This document shows, one piece after another, positions 47,515 through 59,668 of a DNA stretch of 64,000 nucleotides; position 1 is the stretch's first letter, and the number at the start of each line of letters is the position of its first letter. The notes under the pieces were generated by a model. The model saw nothing but the letters and a program-made list of their open reading frames with translations. It was not told where the DNA came from and did no database searches. The stretch is taken from assembly GCA_030549495.1 (NCBI GenBank), contig JAUIRK010000992.1, forward strand, positions 186,001-250,000. The letters run 5' to 3'. Source of the stretch: Nectonema munidae (lineage: Eukaryota > Nematomorpha > Nectonematoida > Nectonematidae). The position numbers and the translations under genes are program-made.

Positions 47515-49777
47515 TTTGTGCTCTTCCATATATACTTGTCCTTCTCCTTCTTTCTTAACACTATAAAGTCGTGAAATTTTGAATTCTGAATATTACATTC
47601 TTTGCCTAATTTTGCTCTCAATTCTGTGATATCCTTCCTTGTTAACTCTACTTTTATCTGAAATTCATTTTACGAAATCAGTGTTCAAAAAACACTTTTT
47701 CAGAAAGTTATTTAGGAGGTAATTTACCCCAACTCAGAGCTTTCCAAATGAGAATCTTTTGATCTTATTTTTTTATAAGTATCTATTGTGTGATAGGAAC
47801 GAAATAATTCGTGGTCTTCATCAAATCATTCATGATCCTCATTCTCAAAAACAAAAAGTTATCCACCTTCATCATCCAAAAGAATCTTTCTTTCACGCAA
47901 AAGGAAAAAATTTTGATTGTTGATTTTTATAATTAAAAGGATAGATATAAAAACGTTATGCGTTTGAAGAAATAGTTGATCTAATACGACATTAATTTAT
48001 AAAATTATCTAGGGATAAAATCAAGTTTATAAATAGTGAAACCTTGAATATACAAAGCTTGAGTATCTGACGTGCTCATATAAGGAAAGAAAGAAAAAAA
48101 CGAAAGTTTTCACTAAAACTCGCTTATCCGAACAATTTTTTTTGTTTCCAAACCAATTTGGATACTTGAGGTTCTATTAGGATTTTTATAATGATATATC
48201 ATCAATGATTGTTTAGTATAATAAACGGATCATTATTCCAGTCTTCAAATGATTTAAATTTTTAGGTATGAAATGATAATAAAATGGTTCATATTTTAAG
48301 TCCATTGGATTATGGAACTTAGTTGATTGTGAAAGTTTAATTTTGACTGAAACTCAAAGATATTGCAAAAAAATAAAAACAGGGGTGTTTATGCCTGGAT
48401 TTAAGAAGATAAAGAAAACAAAAGTATTTTAAAAAAAATCCTCAGTACAATTTTTCAGTGTGGATCTTAGCCTCATTCCAAGAAATGTTTAAGTTTCATC
48501 AAAAAAATGTTTAAGCATCATCAAAAAAACGCATTTTAAGTTAATTAAAACAAACATTCATTCAATATTTTCCTCAATGATATGCTTATTTATATTTTAT
48601 TTGATTAGATAAAAATATCTTTGCAAGTTTTCAAGTGTAAAATAAAATTTTTAATATAGTACGCATATTTGGATTTGTTTTAGAAAAAAGAATTTAAATT
48701 TTTAAATAAATAAAACCAGATCTCCGTTGGATCTTCATCCAATGTTGAATATTTCAACAAATTGTTAATACATTTTAAGAAAAGGTAGTTCCAAAAATTG
48801 GCTCTTATTTTAAGCTAAACTAGTAAGTAATGCATTGAAAACAATAGTTTTCTTTTTTGATGGCTCATTCATGTTATATATCTAGGGCAACACATTCATT
48901 TACTTTACATTTCAAGAGGCTTCGAAGATTATTTCTTTATAATTTAAAAATGTAAATATTTGCGAATTAGAAATATTACCATAAAAAAATATCAGTGTTA
49001 AACAAGGTCGCAATTATATAAATAATCTTCGTAAAATAAACTAAGATTAAATATTTGGTAAAAGAATACTGAAAAGTACTTTAATTTTACAAGAAGTTTA
49101 AAAACAAATAACAAATTTAAAACCTAAAATTTTATTTTTTTTTACTTATTGAGTATTAAGGAGAAACTACACTGATTTTTAATTTTACATATGAAGGATT
49201 TATAATGTTATAAAAAATTTCATATAAAAAATTGAAATTATGGAACAATTTAATTTCGCGAAAATTTCTCAATTTACAGTATTTGAAGATTTAAGTTTCA
49301 CAAAACGTCAGAAAAAAATTTTTTCCTATGAGATATTTGTATTCAAAAAACCTTAAACCAATTCAAACTTTCAGAATGATTGATAGACTTAATTTAAAAC
49401 GTGATTAATATTTAAAAATCAAAATATATGTAAAATATAAGGATGATTTTCATGAATAAAATTTTTAAAATGATCATAATTCAGTAAAAGAACTAAATTT
49501 TAAATAATCATTTACTGTATCCTTGAAATCTGATTTGGAAATCCGGATTTTCAAAAAGAAATCAAAATAATATCAAGAAAATTTTATGATTATTTTACAA
49601 ATTATATGTAAACAAAATTTACAATTCATAGGAAGTTATTTTTATAAATTTATTGAAACACTGCAGTTTGGTAAAAAAATATCAATAAATTTGTTGAAGA
49701 GAAAACTATCTATTAAAAAATCATGATTATAAGAAATCAAAAATATTTGAGGAGTTTGAATATAATTTTACAATTAA
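47515..49777. other. Intergenic DNA, nothing recognised
   Basis: Extremely AT-rich 3' flank of the ATPase gene; no repeat ends or supported ORFs. Confidence 0.4.
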
Positions 49778-49783
49778 TTTATT
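49778..49783 (-). promoter_or_regulatory. Candidate polyadenylation signal for the ATPase beta gene
   Basis: AATAAA on the minus strand, 103 bp beyond the stop codon. Chance occurrence is likely in such AT-rich DNA. Confidence 0.4.
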
Positions 49784-49886
49784 TTAAAAGTTACTAAAAA
49801 ACACAATATATATATATATATATGAATACATTTAAAAATTTGGTTATTATAAAAGCAATGTCACACAAATAAGATAATATAAATGC

Positions 49887-50789
49887 TTAATCTACCATCA
49901 GCTCAAAATGCATAGATCCCATAAATCTTGGAAAATCTTTTGGGTCATCATGTTTAATATTTTTGGCATAGGCTTTACATGTAACAAAAATAGGAACACC
50001 TCTACTGGGATTTAAAAATTTAACAAATACAAATGGCGTTTGATATCCAGGTTGATTGAGATAAGGAAAGAAATCAAAACTTATACCTTCTTCAGGAAAA
50101 TAATTTAATTCGCCAATGTTTTCTTTATCGACAGCACTTTCGCCTTCGCAATTAATCGTTATAAAGTCTTTTTTGTAATGCTTTTTTATTTCACCAGGAA
50201 TTTCATTATAGTCATAATTTTCAGGAGTCCAATCATATATTTTATTCAACTTTACTAGAATACAGGGTTTACCATCAGTATAGCCAAACTCTGTTTGTTC
50301 ATCACATGCTTTACTAAATTTTCTAACATCAACACGACATATATCTTGATCGCTGATTTTTTTAGACTTTTCACAATCTATAAAATTTTCACCTTCATCT
50401 TGGTTATTTTTAGTATAAGGCTTCAAAAAGTTCGAAATCTTTTCAACGTTAGGTTTTATCAAATAATCTTTTTTGGGAGAAAAATAAATTAAATTTTTTT
50501 CAACATCAACAAAAGGCTGATAACCCATGCCAGGGATATCTCCTATTAATCCATTTTTATTTTGATGTCTAGGTATATTGCGATCAAGATAGCTCATGAA
50601 GATATAGAGCATTGCACAAAAAAATGCAGTAAGAAAACCATAAAAACATATATAAAACAAAAGAATTTTCAACCAACTTTTACAAGTTCTAGTAACAAAG
50701 GTTTTATCTTCAGAATTATAGAGTGTTTTACAGAAACTTTGCCATTTAGTTGCTTCTTCTTGTTCTTTTAATTTTTTTTTTTCGTCCAT
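49887..50789 (-). CDS. Na+/K+-ATPase beta subunit (nervana/ATP1B type), intronless
   Basis: A complete 300-residue type II membrane glycoprotein-type subunit that escorts the Na+/K+-ATPase alpha chain to the plasma membrane and tunes its K+ affinity. Residues 1-41 are cytoplasmic, with the family's WxxFxxxxYN pattern (WQSFCKTLYN) and SWLKI before the membrane. One membrane helix spans about 42-66. The ectodomain shows six cysteines in family order (DCEK, DICRV, KACDE, GKPCILVKLNKI, NCEGE, VTCKAYA), enough for the three conserved disulfides. It also has PGMGYQP, GKPCILVKLNKIYDW, FPYLNQPGYQTPFVFVKF and the C-terminal RFMGSMHFEL. Length equals the usual family length of about 300. Two oddities stand out: the coding region has no introns, and the ectodomain has no usable N-X-S/T sequon (only NPS, where Pro blocks glycosylation). 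Base composition matches the AT-rich surroundings, so any retrocopy origin would be old. Confidence 0.95.
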   Translation of the reverse strand: MDEKKKLKEQEEATKWQSFCKTLYNSEDKTFVTRTCKSWLKILLFYICFYGFLTAFFCAMLYIFMSYLDRNIPRHQNKNGLIGDIPGMGYQPFVDVEKNLIYFSPKKDYLIKPNVEKISNFLKPYTKNNQDEGENFIDCEKSKKISDQDICRVDVRKFSKACDEQTEFGYTDGKPCILVKLNKIYDWTPENYDYNEIPGEIKKHYKKDFITINCEGESAVDKENIGELNYFPEEGISFDFFPYLNQPGYQTPFVFVKFLNPSRGVPIFVTCKAYAKNIKHDDPKDFPRFMGSMHFELMVD

Positions 50790-51031
50790 AATTGAGCAGA
50801 ATAATTTATATAAATCGATTAAAATGAAGTTAAATTAAAATAAAGAAATGAAAAAAAATATAAATAAATAACAAAAACTATTTTCAATTTAATTATAAAT
50901 TATTTCTAATGTTTAAAACACTTTTTTATTTAAAAATTTTTTGAATCTAGAAACAATCAAAAGATTTTACCAGTAAGTTTTGCAAGTCCATCGCTAGATT
51001 AAAAAACCATAGAGATATAACATTGAGGATT

Positions 51032-51039
51032 CTTCTAGG
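51032..51039. repeat. hAT target-site duplication, left copy (cttctagg)
   Basis: Identical to 54393-54400 on the other side of the 3.35-kb hAT element. Confidence 0.9.
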
Positions 51040-54000
51040 CAGTGGCGTAGGAAAGCTAAAAAAACTGGGGGGTATAATAAAATTATATTGAAGTTTTTTA
51101 AGCAAAATTTTTTTGTACAATAGTAAGTCTTTAAATTTAAGAAATTTATTATATTTAAAATGAAAAAGAGGAAAAACTAAATTTTATATAATAAAAAAAA
51201 CAGTTGCACAAATAGACATAAAAATATACTAAAAACCAAAAGTATCACGCCTTTTTTCATTTGATTTAGCAAACTGCTCAGCAAGTAATTCAATATATAC
51301 TTCATCAAGAAGCCCTTGGTGTATGTTACAAACAGCAACAGAGTTAAGTCTTGCTTGACTCATAGTGTTTCTAAGCCACGTTTTTAATCTTCTGAGAGCA
51401 CTAAAGCTGCGTTCACATTGGCTCGAAGAAACAGGGCATACGAGCAAAAGTTTGATCAACATAAAAACTTGAGGAAAGAGCATACGAACTTCTTCATTCA
51501 TGTTTAGATAATTTTTTCTTGTCTCTTCAAGATTATTTGAGTTTGTCTTTCGTTTAAACATTGCAAGCTCTATTTTTAAAGTTTCCAAATGTATTTCTGG
51601 ATATTGACTTAAAACTTCATAATTTGATATTTTTCCTGAACTTAAAGTGTTCTCAAGAATTTTGTATATAAAAGGATCAGGCTTGCAAGTATCATACATT
51701 TCTTTCATTTTTAAAATTATTGAATCTAAAAAGCTGAAATATTGTTGCTTATAATAGTCTTTAATATCCTTCGAATCTTCACTTAATAAATCAATTTCCT
51801 TCTTTCTTTTCCGTCTGACATTTAACGGTTCTAACTGAAATTTTATAATTTCTTTGGCTGAATTTTCGTATATGATGTCTAACTCATTACCCAATTTCCA
51901 TGAAGAAATTTGGTCAAATATAATTTTAACATCTTGAACAGTATCTGTGAAAAAAAATATATGAAAGTTGAAAATTTATGAAAATAATTTTAATCTTACT
52001 TGAAAGAACAGTCTGAACAGATTGAGTTGATCGGTTGAGTTTTTCCAGAAGCATTAAAGGATTTATCACCATTTCTAAAGCAAGTAATGTTTTTCCCTTG
52101 GAAAAACGGATATAAAGGCCGTTGGTTTTAAACCCTAAATTACCATAAGAATTATTATTGCTCAAAGACATTTCTTTCAAACTTTTCAAAACAATTTCAT
52201 AATTGTTTTTAACAGACATTATTGCTGAGAGTCTGCAAAGCCATCTTGTAGCGCAAAGCGGTCTTATCGATCCAAGGTTGAGAGAAGAATCATTATCATC
52301 TATACATTCTATTAAACTGTCGCTCGCTATAGATTTAAAAATGTTCTGAAACGGAATTTCAAAAAATAGTATTAAAAATATATGAGAAAAATAAAAACAC
52401 CTTAAACTTTCCAGATCTTTTAAAAATTATGCCAAGTTCATGAACCCATTGAATTGCAACACGAATATCCACACTAGCATAAGTTGAATGCTGCATTATC
52501 AAATGTGAAACATGAGAGGCGCAATGAAAGTTTAATGCAAGTGGTTGCTTTTCCTTAATTTTAGCCTGACAGCCTTTATACCTTTCCATCATATTGGCTG
52601 CTCCGTCGTATGTTTGTGCTCTTAAGTTACTTTTTGAGAGACAATTTCGAACAATAACATCTAAAACCATATTTGAAATGGCTTCTCCTGATGTGTTTGA
52701 CAGTTCGTAAAGACCAACAAAATCTTCAAAAATCTCCAAGTCATTGTTTACATGACGAAAGCAAACAGCTTCTTGTTCTGTTCCATTTATGTCCTGAGTT
52801 CCTGCGAAAGATTAAAAATTGACTCATATTTTTAAAATTTAAAAAACTTACCTTCTACTATGACTCCATAAGGGCCATTCTTAACAATTCTAGCTGATCA
52901 AGGCTAAATAACTTGATTATCTCTTCTTGTATTGTGGGTGAGGTAAAATTTATTAAACTTTTTGAAACAAGTGTTGAACTTTTATCGTCAGAATTACGGA
53001 AAAGCTTTAAAAGTAATAAAAAACGAATGCATTTAAAAATATCTAACAAGTTTTTCCATGCTTGTTTTTGTTGTTTGGTTGTTGTAGAATCAATCAAATT
53101 GTTTTTCTGATGGCTTCAAGATTTTGTATGTTATAGCAACCTTGTGGCATTCGGACCTTTGATGAACATCAAACTTTACTGTAGCCTTTTTCTAATTACA
53201 AAAGCCTTCTACGATGAAAGCCATTTCATTATTTTTTACAGTTTTCAAGGCCCCGTCTTTTTCTACCACGACACAATAAAAATTAAAAAAATTTTGACTT
53301 TTCAAATCGTAATGCAACCATGGATATAAGCTAAACCATTTTTCCTGAAAAAAAACCTTCTGAGAAGAAGTGAGTCTAGGTGGAATAATTGGAGTGTTTG
53401 GATGACAAGGACTTTGAAAATTTTCAGACATGCTAGAGAAACTTTGCTTTATAAAGGCAGTACTACCTGCACTTTCATCACCGTTTTCATTTTCAACATG
53501 AACATTTTCTGTTTCATTGTTATTTCCCAAAACTTTAAAAAATGATGTTATTGGGTTTCCTTTAACCTTTTTGTTTTGAGACATTTATTATACTTTCTGA
53601 AAAAATTAACATTAATAATAATAAAAAAAATTACAAAAGACAGTAGTAAAGTTAATACTATATTTTTCCACTAAACAAAAAAATGACTAGGAACAGAGAG
53701 AAGACTATCAACAGTAGAAAAGAGACAATCTCTCACATACAATAACTGTTTGATTAACAAGCGTCACAACTACAAAATCCAATCAAAGTTTTTTGCATGA
53801 TTTTAAAAACTGTTTTTTTTATCAAAGACCTTAATTTTTTGACGTCTTTATATTTGTTGTTGATGCAGCAATAAAGATATAAATCAAAAATGAGCAATTG
53901 CATAGCTGCAGCAACAAACTAGTTTTATTCTGGCTTGTAAGCATATCATGTGAAATGAGGCATAAAAATCAAACATGATGGCATGCATAATACTCAATCA

Positions 54001-54392
54001 TGATAGCATGTATTCAAAGATGTGTACAACATCAATGCGCATACTACATAAAAAAATATCTTTTTATAATAGTTATGTACAGACTAGAATCATCATGGCC
54101 TGCAAGCACATCGTAGTTTGATATAGCATAGACACACATCTAAGCATATCACATGATTTAAACTTTCACAAACAGATATAGTTATATATTAGTGTTCATG
54201 TTAGTCTTTGACTCTTTGAATAAGGTGTCAAGTATACGGTAAAAAATATTCACTGACATTACATATGATATTAAGTTTTTAATTACTATATATAAAATTA
54301 CCTACACTAAATCTGGGGGGGGGATAATTTGCATTATTTTCCAAGGTGGAGGGGATACATCCCCTCCTATCCCCATGGTTCCTACGCCCTTG
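51040..54392 (-). mobile_element. hAT transposon, near full length, with perfect 8-bp target duplication
   Basis: 3353 bp. Ends CAGTGGCGTAGGAA at the left and, inward from the right, CAAGGGCGTAGGAA (12 of 14 identical). The 8-bp repeat cttctagg flanks it exactly. GC-rich subterminal segments (GGGGGG near 51070, GGGGGGGGG near 54317) and a noncoding 5' region of about 800 bp with CATGAT/GCATG repeats surround one minus-strand transposase gene. It lies 250 bp upstream of the ATPase beta start codon, transcribed in the same direction. Confidence 0.95.
51229..53584 (-). pseudogene. hAT transposase (ZMYM1/TTF-type-finger branch), damaged in its N-terminal part
   Basis: Begins at 53584 with a Lys/Gly/Thr-rich leader and a TTF-type finger region (FQEKWFSLYPWLHYD, EGFCN, KKATVKFDVHQRSECHK). 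Three short introns are inferred from splice sites and reading continuity: 52802-52852 (51 bp), 52346-52400 (55 bp) and 51945-51999 (55 bp). From about 52890 to the stop at 51229 the spliced frame is open: GVIVEGTQDINGTEQEAVC, LRAQTYDGAANM (catalytic-core block around the second acidic residue), LNFHCASHVSHL, LCATRWLCRL, and the C-terminal dimerisation domain VCPVSSSQCERSFSALRRLK. The N-terminal third has a TAG in the finger where the family has Trp (GFxNWKKA), a +1 shift near 53095 and another frame change near 52885. Probably inactive, though recently so. Confidence 0.88.
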
Positions 54393-54400
54393 CTTCTAGG
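54393..54400. repeat. hAT target-site duplication, right copy (cttctagg)
   Basis: Identical to 51032-51039. Confidence 0.9.
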
Positions 54401-55061
54401 TAATATATGTATAATTAATAGCAATAAGTATACAAATAATTTTTACGATATATTACCATTTTTATAAATATTTCTCAATTTTTTAAAATACCTATTATTT
54501 AAAGATCAATCAGAGCAAGCGCCAAACAATAAATTTTAAGAGGGGAGGTAGGCTAAAAAGTTAGATTTATTAACATAATTAAATACATATAAGCGCTAAG
54601 GCAAGATAACGCTGCAAACAACATACATAACGGGTCTGGTCAGATTATAAGTAGAAGCTCACTAATGAAGATCACTGAACGAGTTTTCTACTGTATTGGA
54701 TTAATCGTGAACAATAGCATCCAAATTGCTTAGTGGTTGGAGAATTAATCAATTGCTGCTCATGAATTAAACTCTTTCTTTCTTTCTCTTATAAGTAGAA
54801 CCAAAAATAATAGGCCTAACTAGTCCTGCCATACTATTATATACCTAAATACTAAAATTGTAATAGTTAAAAAACATTTAAAATAAAATTTCCCTCTAAA
54901 AACTGCACATTAATATTGAAAACATTGTCGTAAAGACTATGAAAAATATCATAATTTTAGAACGTATTCAGCAAGGCGACTAAGGGTCTCGAGCCCGACA
55001 AATTAACTAACTAATTAATAACAAAAAATTAAGCTACATTAGGATGTTTTAATCCAGAAGG
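54401..55061. other. Intergenic DNA, nothing recognised
   Basis: AT-rich with no supported gene. Confidence 0.35.
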
Positions 55062-55180
55062 CCAAATTGCGTCTCTTGTATCGAACTATGAAGGAAGGAG
55101 GCTCGATGAGGGATCGAATCCAGGACTTTAAGTTATCGAAGCCCAGTATCTATTCAACTTTTGTGGTGTAAGAAATGTCA
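55062..55180 (-). mobile_element. tRNA-derived SINE, copy 4
   Basis: Minus strand: B box TGGATTCGATCCC (about 55108-55120), then CTTCATAGTTCGATACAAGA and GACGCAATTTGGCC, collinear with 32091-32150. The 3' tail with GGTACC is missing. Confidence 0.65.
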
Positions 55181-57959
55181 ATTTATATCAGTGATTTTCA
55201 AAGTGAGCGCTAACGATTCAAAGTGTGAGTTTTGAAATTCTTAGTTTAAGAAGGATTAACTGGTGTGTTTTTTTACCCAAATAAACCAAAATAAACTCAA
55301 CAAATCAAAATAAACTTAAAAAAATATAATAAATTATTATAATTTATAATTTCTACAATTTTATAAGTTATAATGGAAACTTTTGATTAGAATCGATTTT
55401 GTAAAAAAGATAGTAGTAGTTTGGAAAGTTATCTCCTTTTTATTTTTCTATTTAATTTATAATATTCAAAAATTATAAATAAGGGTCACATTATAATTCT
55501 GCATTTTTTGTTCGGTAACTAAATATATTTTATATGTAAGAACCATTGCCTTGAAATAATTGCGGTCTAAAAGGGCGTTTCTTGAAAAATATTCTATGAA
55601 TGGGCGTTGAATAGGAAAAGTGTGGAAAACACTGATTTATATGTTCTAATAGTCAATTATTACGATTTAAATAAAATAGAATATTATCAGGCATTATTGT
55701 TTTTGTTTGGAAGGATCATATGATTCTAAAAAAATCTTAAATTAATTAAAAAAAGTTGTCATTACGGATAAATTATTTTAGTTTTTCGAAATAGTGTAAA
55801 AATATTTATTCTAATACTAATGATTTTCTCCAGTTATGACAAGGTCAAAAGTACAAAATTTTATTCTCTATTATTTACGTATGTTAAATTTTTAATTTAA
55901 CCATGATAACACATTTCTTCTCTTCTTCTTCAATTCAATGAATTATTATTGTTTAAGAAATCTAAAAATTAAATTTTGATAATGCGAAAAAATTATCTAA
56001 AATTATTTGTGGAGTACTTTTTAATAAGATTAAAAAGGTTTTGCAGGCGCAAGATCCAACAAAGTTTTTTATAAGTTCAGGTAGAAGACAGGGAATCATA
56101 AATTTCAAACACGTGAAAAGTTTACCATTGTTACTTAGGAGAACTTATCAAAAAAAAGAAGATTGAAACTTTAAAGTACATAGATTGTTTATCATACTTC
56201 TTACGAAGGTATATTAGGTTGACAATGTTTTGAGGAGATGGCAAATTTAGCTGCACTATCAACAAACTAATTTTTAAATATTTTGAAGTTACCTGAGCCC
56301 CAATATATTCTTAGTTTGAAGTATTCTATTAGGTATAAACAAAGAGAAAAAGATTAAAAAAAAACTTACAACGTAAACATTTTATCAAGGATTTAGATTT
56401 GGAAAAATATAAACAAGGCTATATAATGAAAAATATTTAGTATCATTTTGAAGATAATTCAAAGATATAGCACCAAACTATTGAAAGAAATGAGTATATG
56501 GGGATTTTTTCAGAAGGATAAAAAAGAGCAAATGAAAATTAACCAAAAGCATCACAAAAAAGGAAATAAATTAATAATAAATTAATAAACAAATGAGTAT
56601 TTAATTTAAAGTTAGCGGCATTTAAGTGAAATAATTTACTAATCTAAATCAGTATCATGGTAATACATAATTAAAAAATATTTTTCTTAGTTTTAATCAT
56701 CCAAATTATAATGTCCACCAAACTTTTTCATAATATTAAAATTTCCAAGAAGAGTTTTTTTAATGTTCACACTATGAAATTTTCTACTGATCAAATTAAA
56801 AACCTATTTTTATCAAAATTAAAAGAGTTTGATAATTTAAAAAAGTAATTTTTTTCATCTATCTAAACTTGAAAACTGGAATAATTGTCCAAGTTTTTGC
56901 CGTATGAAATGTCCAATTATCCTCCCTGAAAAATTTTATGATTTGCCTTCGTATTTTTAAATTGTATTTGTTATTATAGTATGTATTGAGAACAACAAAT
57001 CCGTTAAAGAGAATTAATTTATCATTTTATTTTTAACTTTAATGAATAAGAACATACGCTATCATAGTTGCCAACCTCAGAGAATACCAAAGCGGTAGAC
57101 TTTTCGAAAACGACCCATGGACCTTAAAATTTTTTATGCTTTTTTTTGCAAGTACGACAAAAAGGATGGGAAGAACCAAATTAGGATTTAGTAATAATAA
57201 ATTGGAATTTTTGAATCCATTCTTCTAACAGTTGTAGTAGCGACTTTTGTTTTATTTTTATTATCACTCATTTTTCAATGAGTAAAAATTGGTTTACATA
57301 ATTTAAATAGTTAAATATTTATGTAAAAACATAAATCGATGAAAAAAAGTAAAAAAAAACAAAACAAATATTGTTTAATCAGGAGCGCATATCCGAGTGG
57401 AGGTAGGGAGGGGCGAAAAAATGTTTAATATTTTTTTGAAGGCATTGAAACTTTATTTTTAGGAAATTTATTACATAATTAAATTTCAAAAATATAACAA
57501 TTCAGGGAGTATATAAAAATTATTAGCAAAGAATTCAAAAATAAAAATTGATATTGATGTTTTAAAAAAATGCTAATCATAAATCGATTTTTATTAATTT
57601 ATTCCGTGGGACATAAAAAATGTTAATATATTGTCATAAAATCGCATGTGCTAAAATTTGTAAAAATAAAAATTTTAAGATTTTAACAACGCTTGTCTGC
57701 ACATGTAGGCAGATGGTTAAATATGACGACGGACCTACACTTTTGAAATACAATTACAAGGCGAAAAAAAATCATTCCGTTTAAAAAGAGCATAACTGCT
57801 ATTGTTTAAAGCATTTCTACACTTGTGCATAGACTTTCTTCAAAATATGATTCACTCGAATTGTTCGCCTCCTTAAAAAATCACATTCATTATATGTTGG
57901 AAAATACATTTTCTATATTGTAATAATCCTCTACAGAATTTATTGAGACTTTTTTAAAC
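55181..57959. other. AT-rich intergenic DNA, nothing recognised
   Basis: No supported gene. A lone GC-rich motif (GAGTGGAGGTAGGGAGGGG at about 57393) resembles transposon subterminal DNA but has no partner. Confidence 0.35.
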
Positions 57960-58220
57960 CAGGGTTGCGGAGTCGAAGGGGCATGACTCCGACTCTAATT
58001 ATATAAAACTATAATAATGAACAAAAAGAATGTTTTAATTTTTTTTAAGCATATGAAATAACCCTTCTTAAGTCAAAGTCGGAAACGATAAGTTTTTAAG
58101 TATTTGCTGTTGGAGTCTGATTTTTATAAATACTTGAAGTCGGGTTCGTATTTAAATCCGTGAGGTGTTAGGATTCTGAATAGGAGTTGGTGTCGGATAT
58201 CCTTCCACTCCTCAGCCCTG
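57960..58220. mobile_element. hAT-type MITE (CAGGGTTGCGGAGTCG)
   Basis: 261 bp. Left end CAGGGTTGCGGAGTCGAAGG; right end inward CAGGGCTGAGGAGTGGAAGG (16 of 20 identical). The interior repeats AGTCGG/GAGTC motifs. Flanks ttttaaac and cttgtaac match at five of eight positions, so the target duplication is worn. Confidence 0.7.
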
Positions 58221-58313
58221 CTTGTAACACTATCAAAATTAAACGAATATTTTCCAGATATTCGTAAGCACATTAAGTTGTATTTATCAAATAATTTGAT
58301 ATGTATAATGTTA

Positions 58314-58841
58314 TCAGTTCACAGAATTTTGGAACTCCAATTTGAACGTTTTTAGCTCATATTTGTAATAGCCTTCCCACAGTGATATTAATATAATGAA
58401 TTTGAACAGCTGTCTTTCAAGATTCCCAGTGACAAGTGCATCTTTTATTATTATTCTGTCCTTTAGTACTGGTTCTTGCCAGGATATTTTATCTCTATCA
58501 TACAATGATTTTACAAGTTTGATGTCTGTTGCACTAATTCTAGTATTTCCTTTACTGCTCACTCCTTTGACTTCAAGTCATCTTGATGCATTTTAACTAT
58601 AACAAATCTTTTCTTTCTTAGAGAATTGAGTAAGCTTTGTCAGTTGATTGTTTAGATTGGTATGTTGACTCCAGAGTAGTGTTATGACATATAGCAATTT
58701 GTTGCCTTTTCCTTTTCTTAGTTTTATAGTTTCTAATGTGATCTTTCTGCTTTTGTTTTTCTCTCTTAACATCTTTTTACGTAATCTATCTTTTTCCAAA
58801 TTAGTTTTGTATGCGTTTTCATTTCCTTCTCTATGCTTCAT
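58314..58841 (-). pseudogene. Degenerate copy of an unrecognised repeated ORF
   Basis: Two minus-strand segments look like decayed protein. Upstream (58841-58593) is a very basic stretch: NLEKDRLRKKMLREKNKSRK. Downstream (58562-58314) reads LVKSLYDRDKISWQEPVLKD and GYYKYELKTFKLEF. I have a memory of multi-copy invertebrate ORFs with a similar order (basic helix, then FYxRDDISWQxPGxKD, then LxExYxxYK), but I cannot name a family. A frame change and stops separate the two pieces. Confidence 0.35.
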
Positions 58842-59082
58842 TTGTTTTACTTTATCAGATGTTTCTCCATATTTCCTATAAAAAAAAGAAGAAGGAATTA
58901 AAAAGATATTTAAAAAAAATAAAGGAAGCTTTTATAGTCTTCAAATTATTTCACATTCAAATGACAGCTTGTCAACATTTTGAAAACATTTTGCTTCAGC
59001 CTCCACTTGTTTCGGACGCACATGACAGATGTACATGAAAAATGAGATGTACATTTCTTTCATAGGAATGATCTAAATTCGT

Positions 59083-59668
59083 AGTGGGACAGTTTGTCCT
59101 GTGACAATTCGTCGTCGGACAATTCGTCCTCAGGACAATTTGTCGTTGGTCAAATCGTCTGTAAAATTTCATAAATATTTCAATCTCATTATTTTCAGCC
59201 TTTGAAATTTTAATAAGTTTCAAAAATATGTTTTATTTTAATTATTGTTTTTTAAAACTTTGTTTTTAATAATTTTTATTGTGACTTGTCTTTTCTTCTG
59301 CCTAGAAACCGATTTAAGACTTTTATAGAGGCAAGTATGTGGGGGATTAAAAAAATTAAAGTCTGATTTAATTTCAAGCAGCAAAAAGAAGTGCGTACGT
59401 AGACTACGCTCTCATTAAATTTACCTAAATTATTTTAGAAAAAATTGTAAATTAGTGTTAAGTTAATTTCAATAAAAGCACAGTATTCATTTTATAAGAT
59501 AATTCTATTGATCAAGTTAAAAATAAAAAAGCTAAATCAGAAGTAATTTGTTTAATGATATACTTTTCTAACGCGAAATTAACCAAGAACAATTTGTCCG
59601 GAGTCGAATTAAATGGGAACGAGTTGTCCAGGGACAAATTGTCCTGGAGACGAATTGGCCGGATGCCT
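59083..59668. mobile_element. Foldback-like element 3 (GGACAATTTGTCC arms)
   Basis: Left arm (about 59083-59165) and right arm (about 59585-59668) consist of variants of GGACAATTCGTCGTC and GGACAAATTGTCCTGG. The core GGACAATTTGTCC is itself nearly palindromic, so arm orientation is partly ambiguous. The loop is AT-rich and noncoding. A related snippet (GAATTGTCC, CAAATTGTTCCT) occurs at 21005-21065. Confidence 0.6.

Noticed and set aside
50295-50771. Plus-strand ORFs opposite the ATPase beta gene
   Set aside because: Shadows of the minus-strand coding region.
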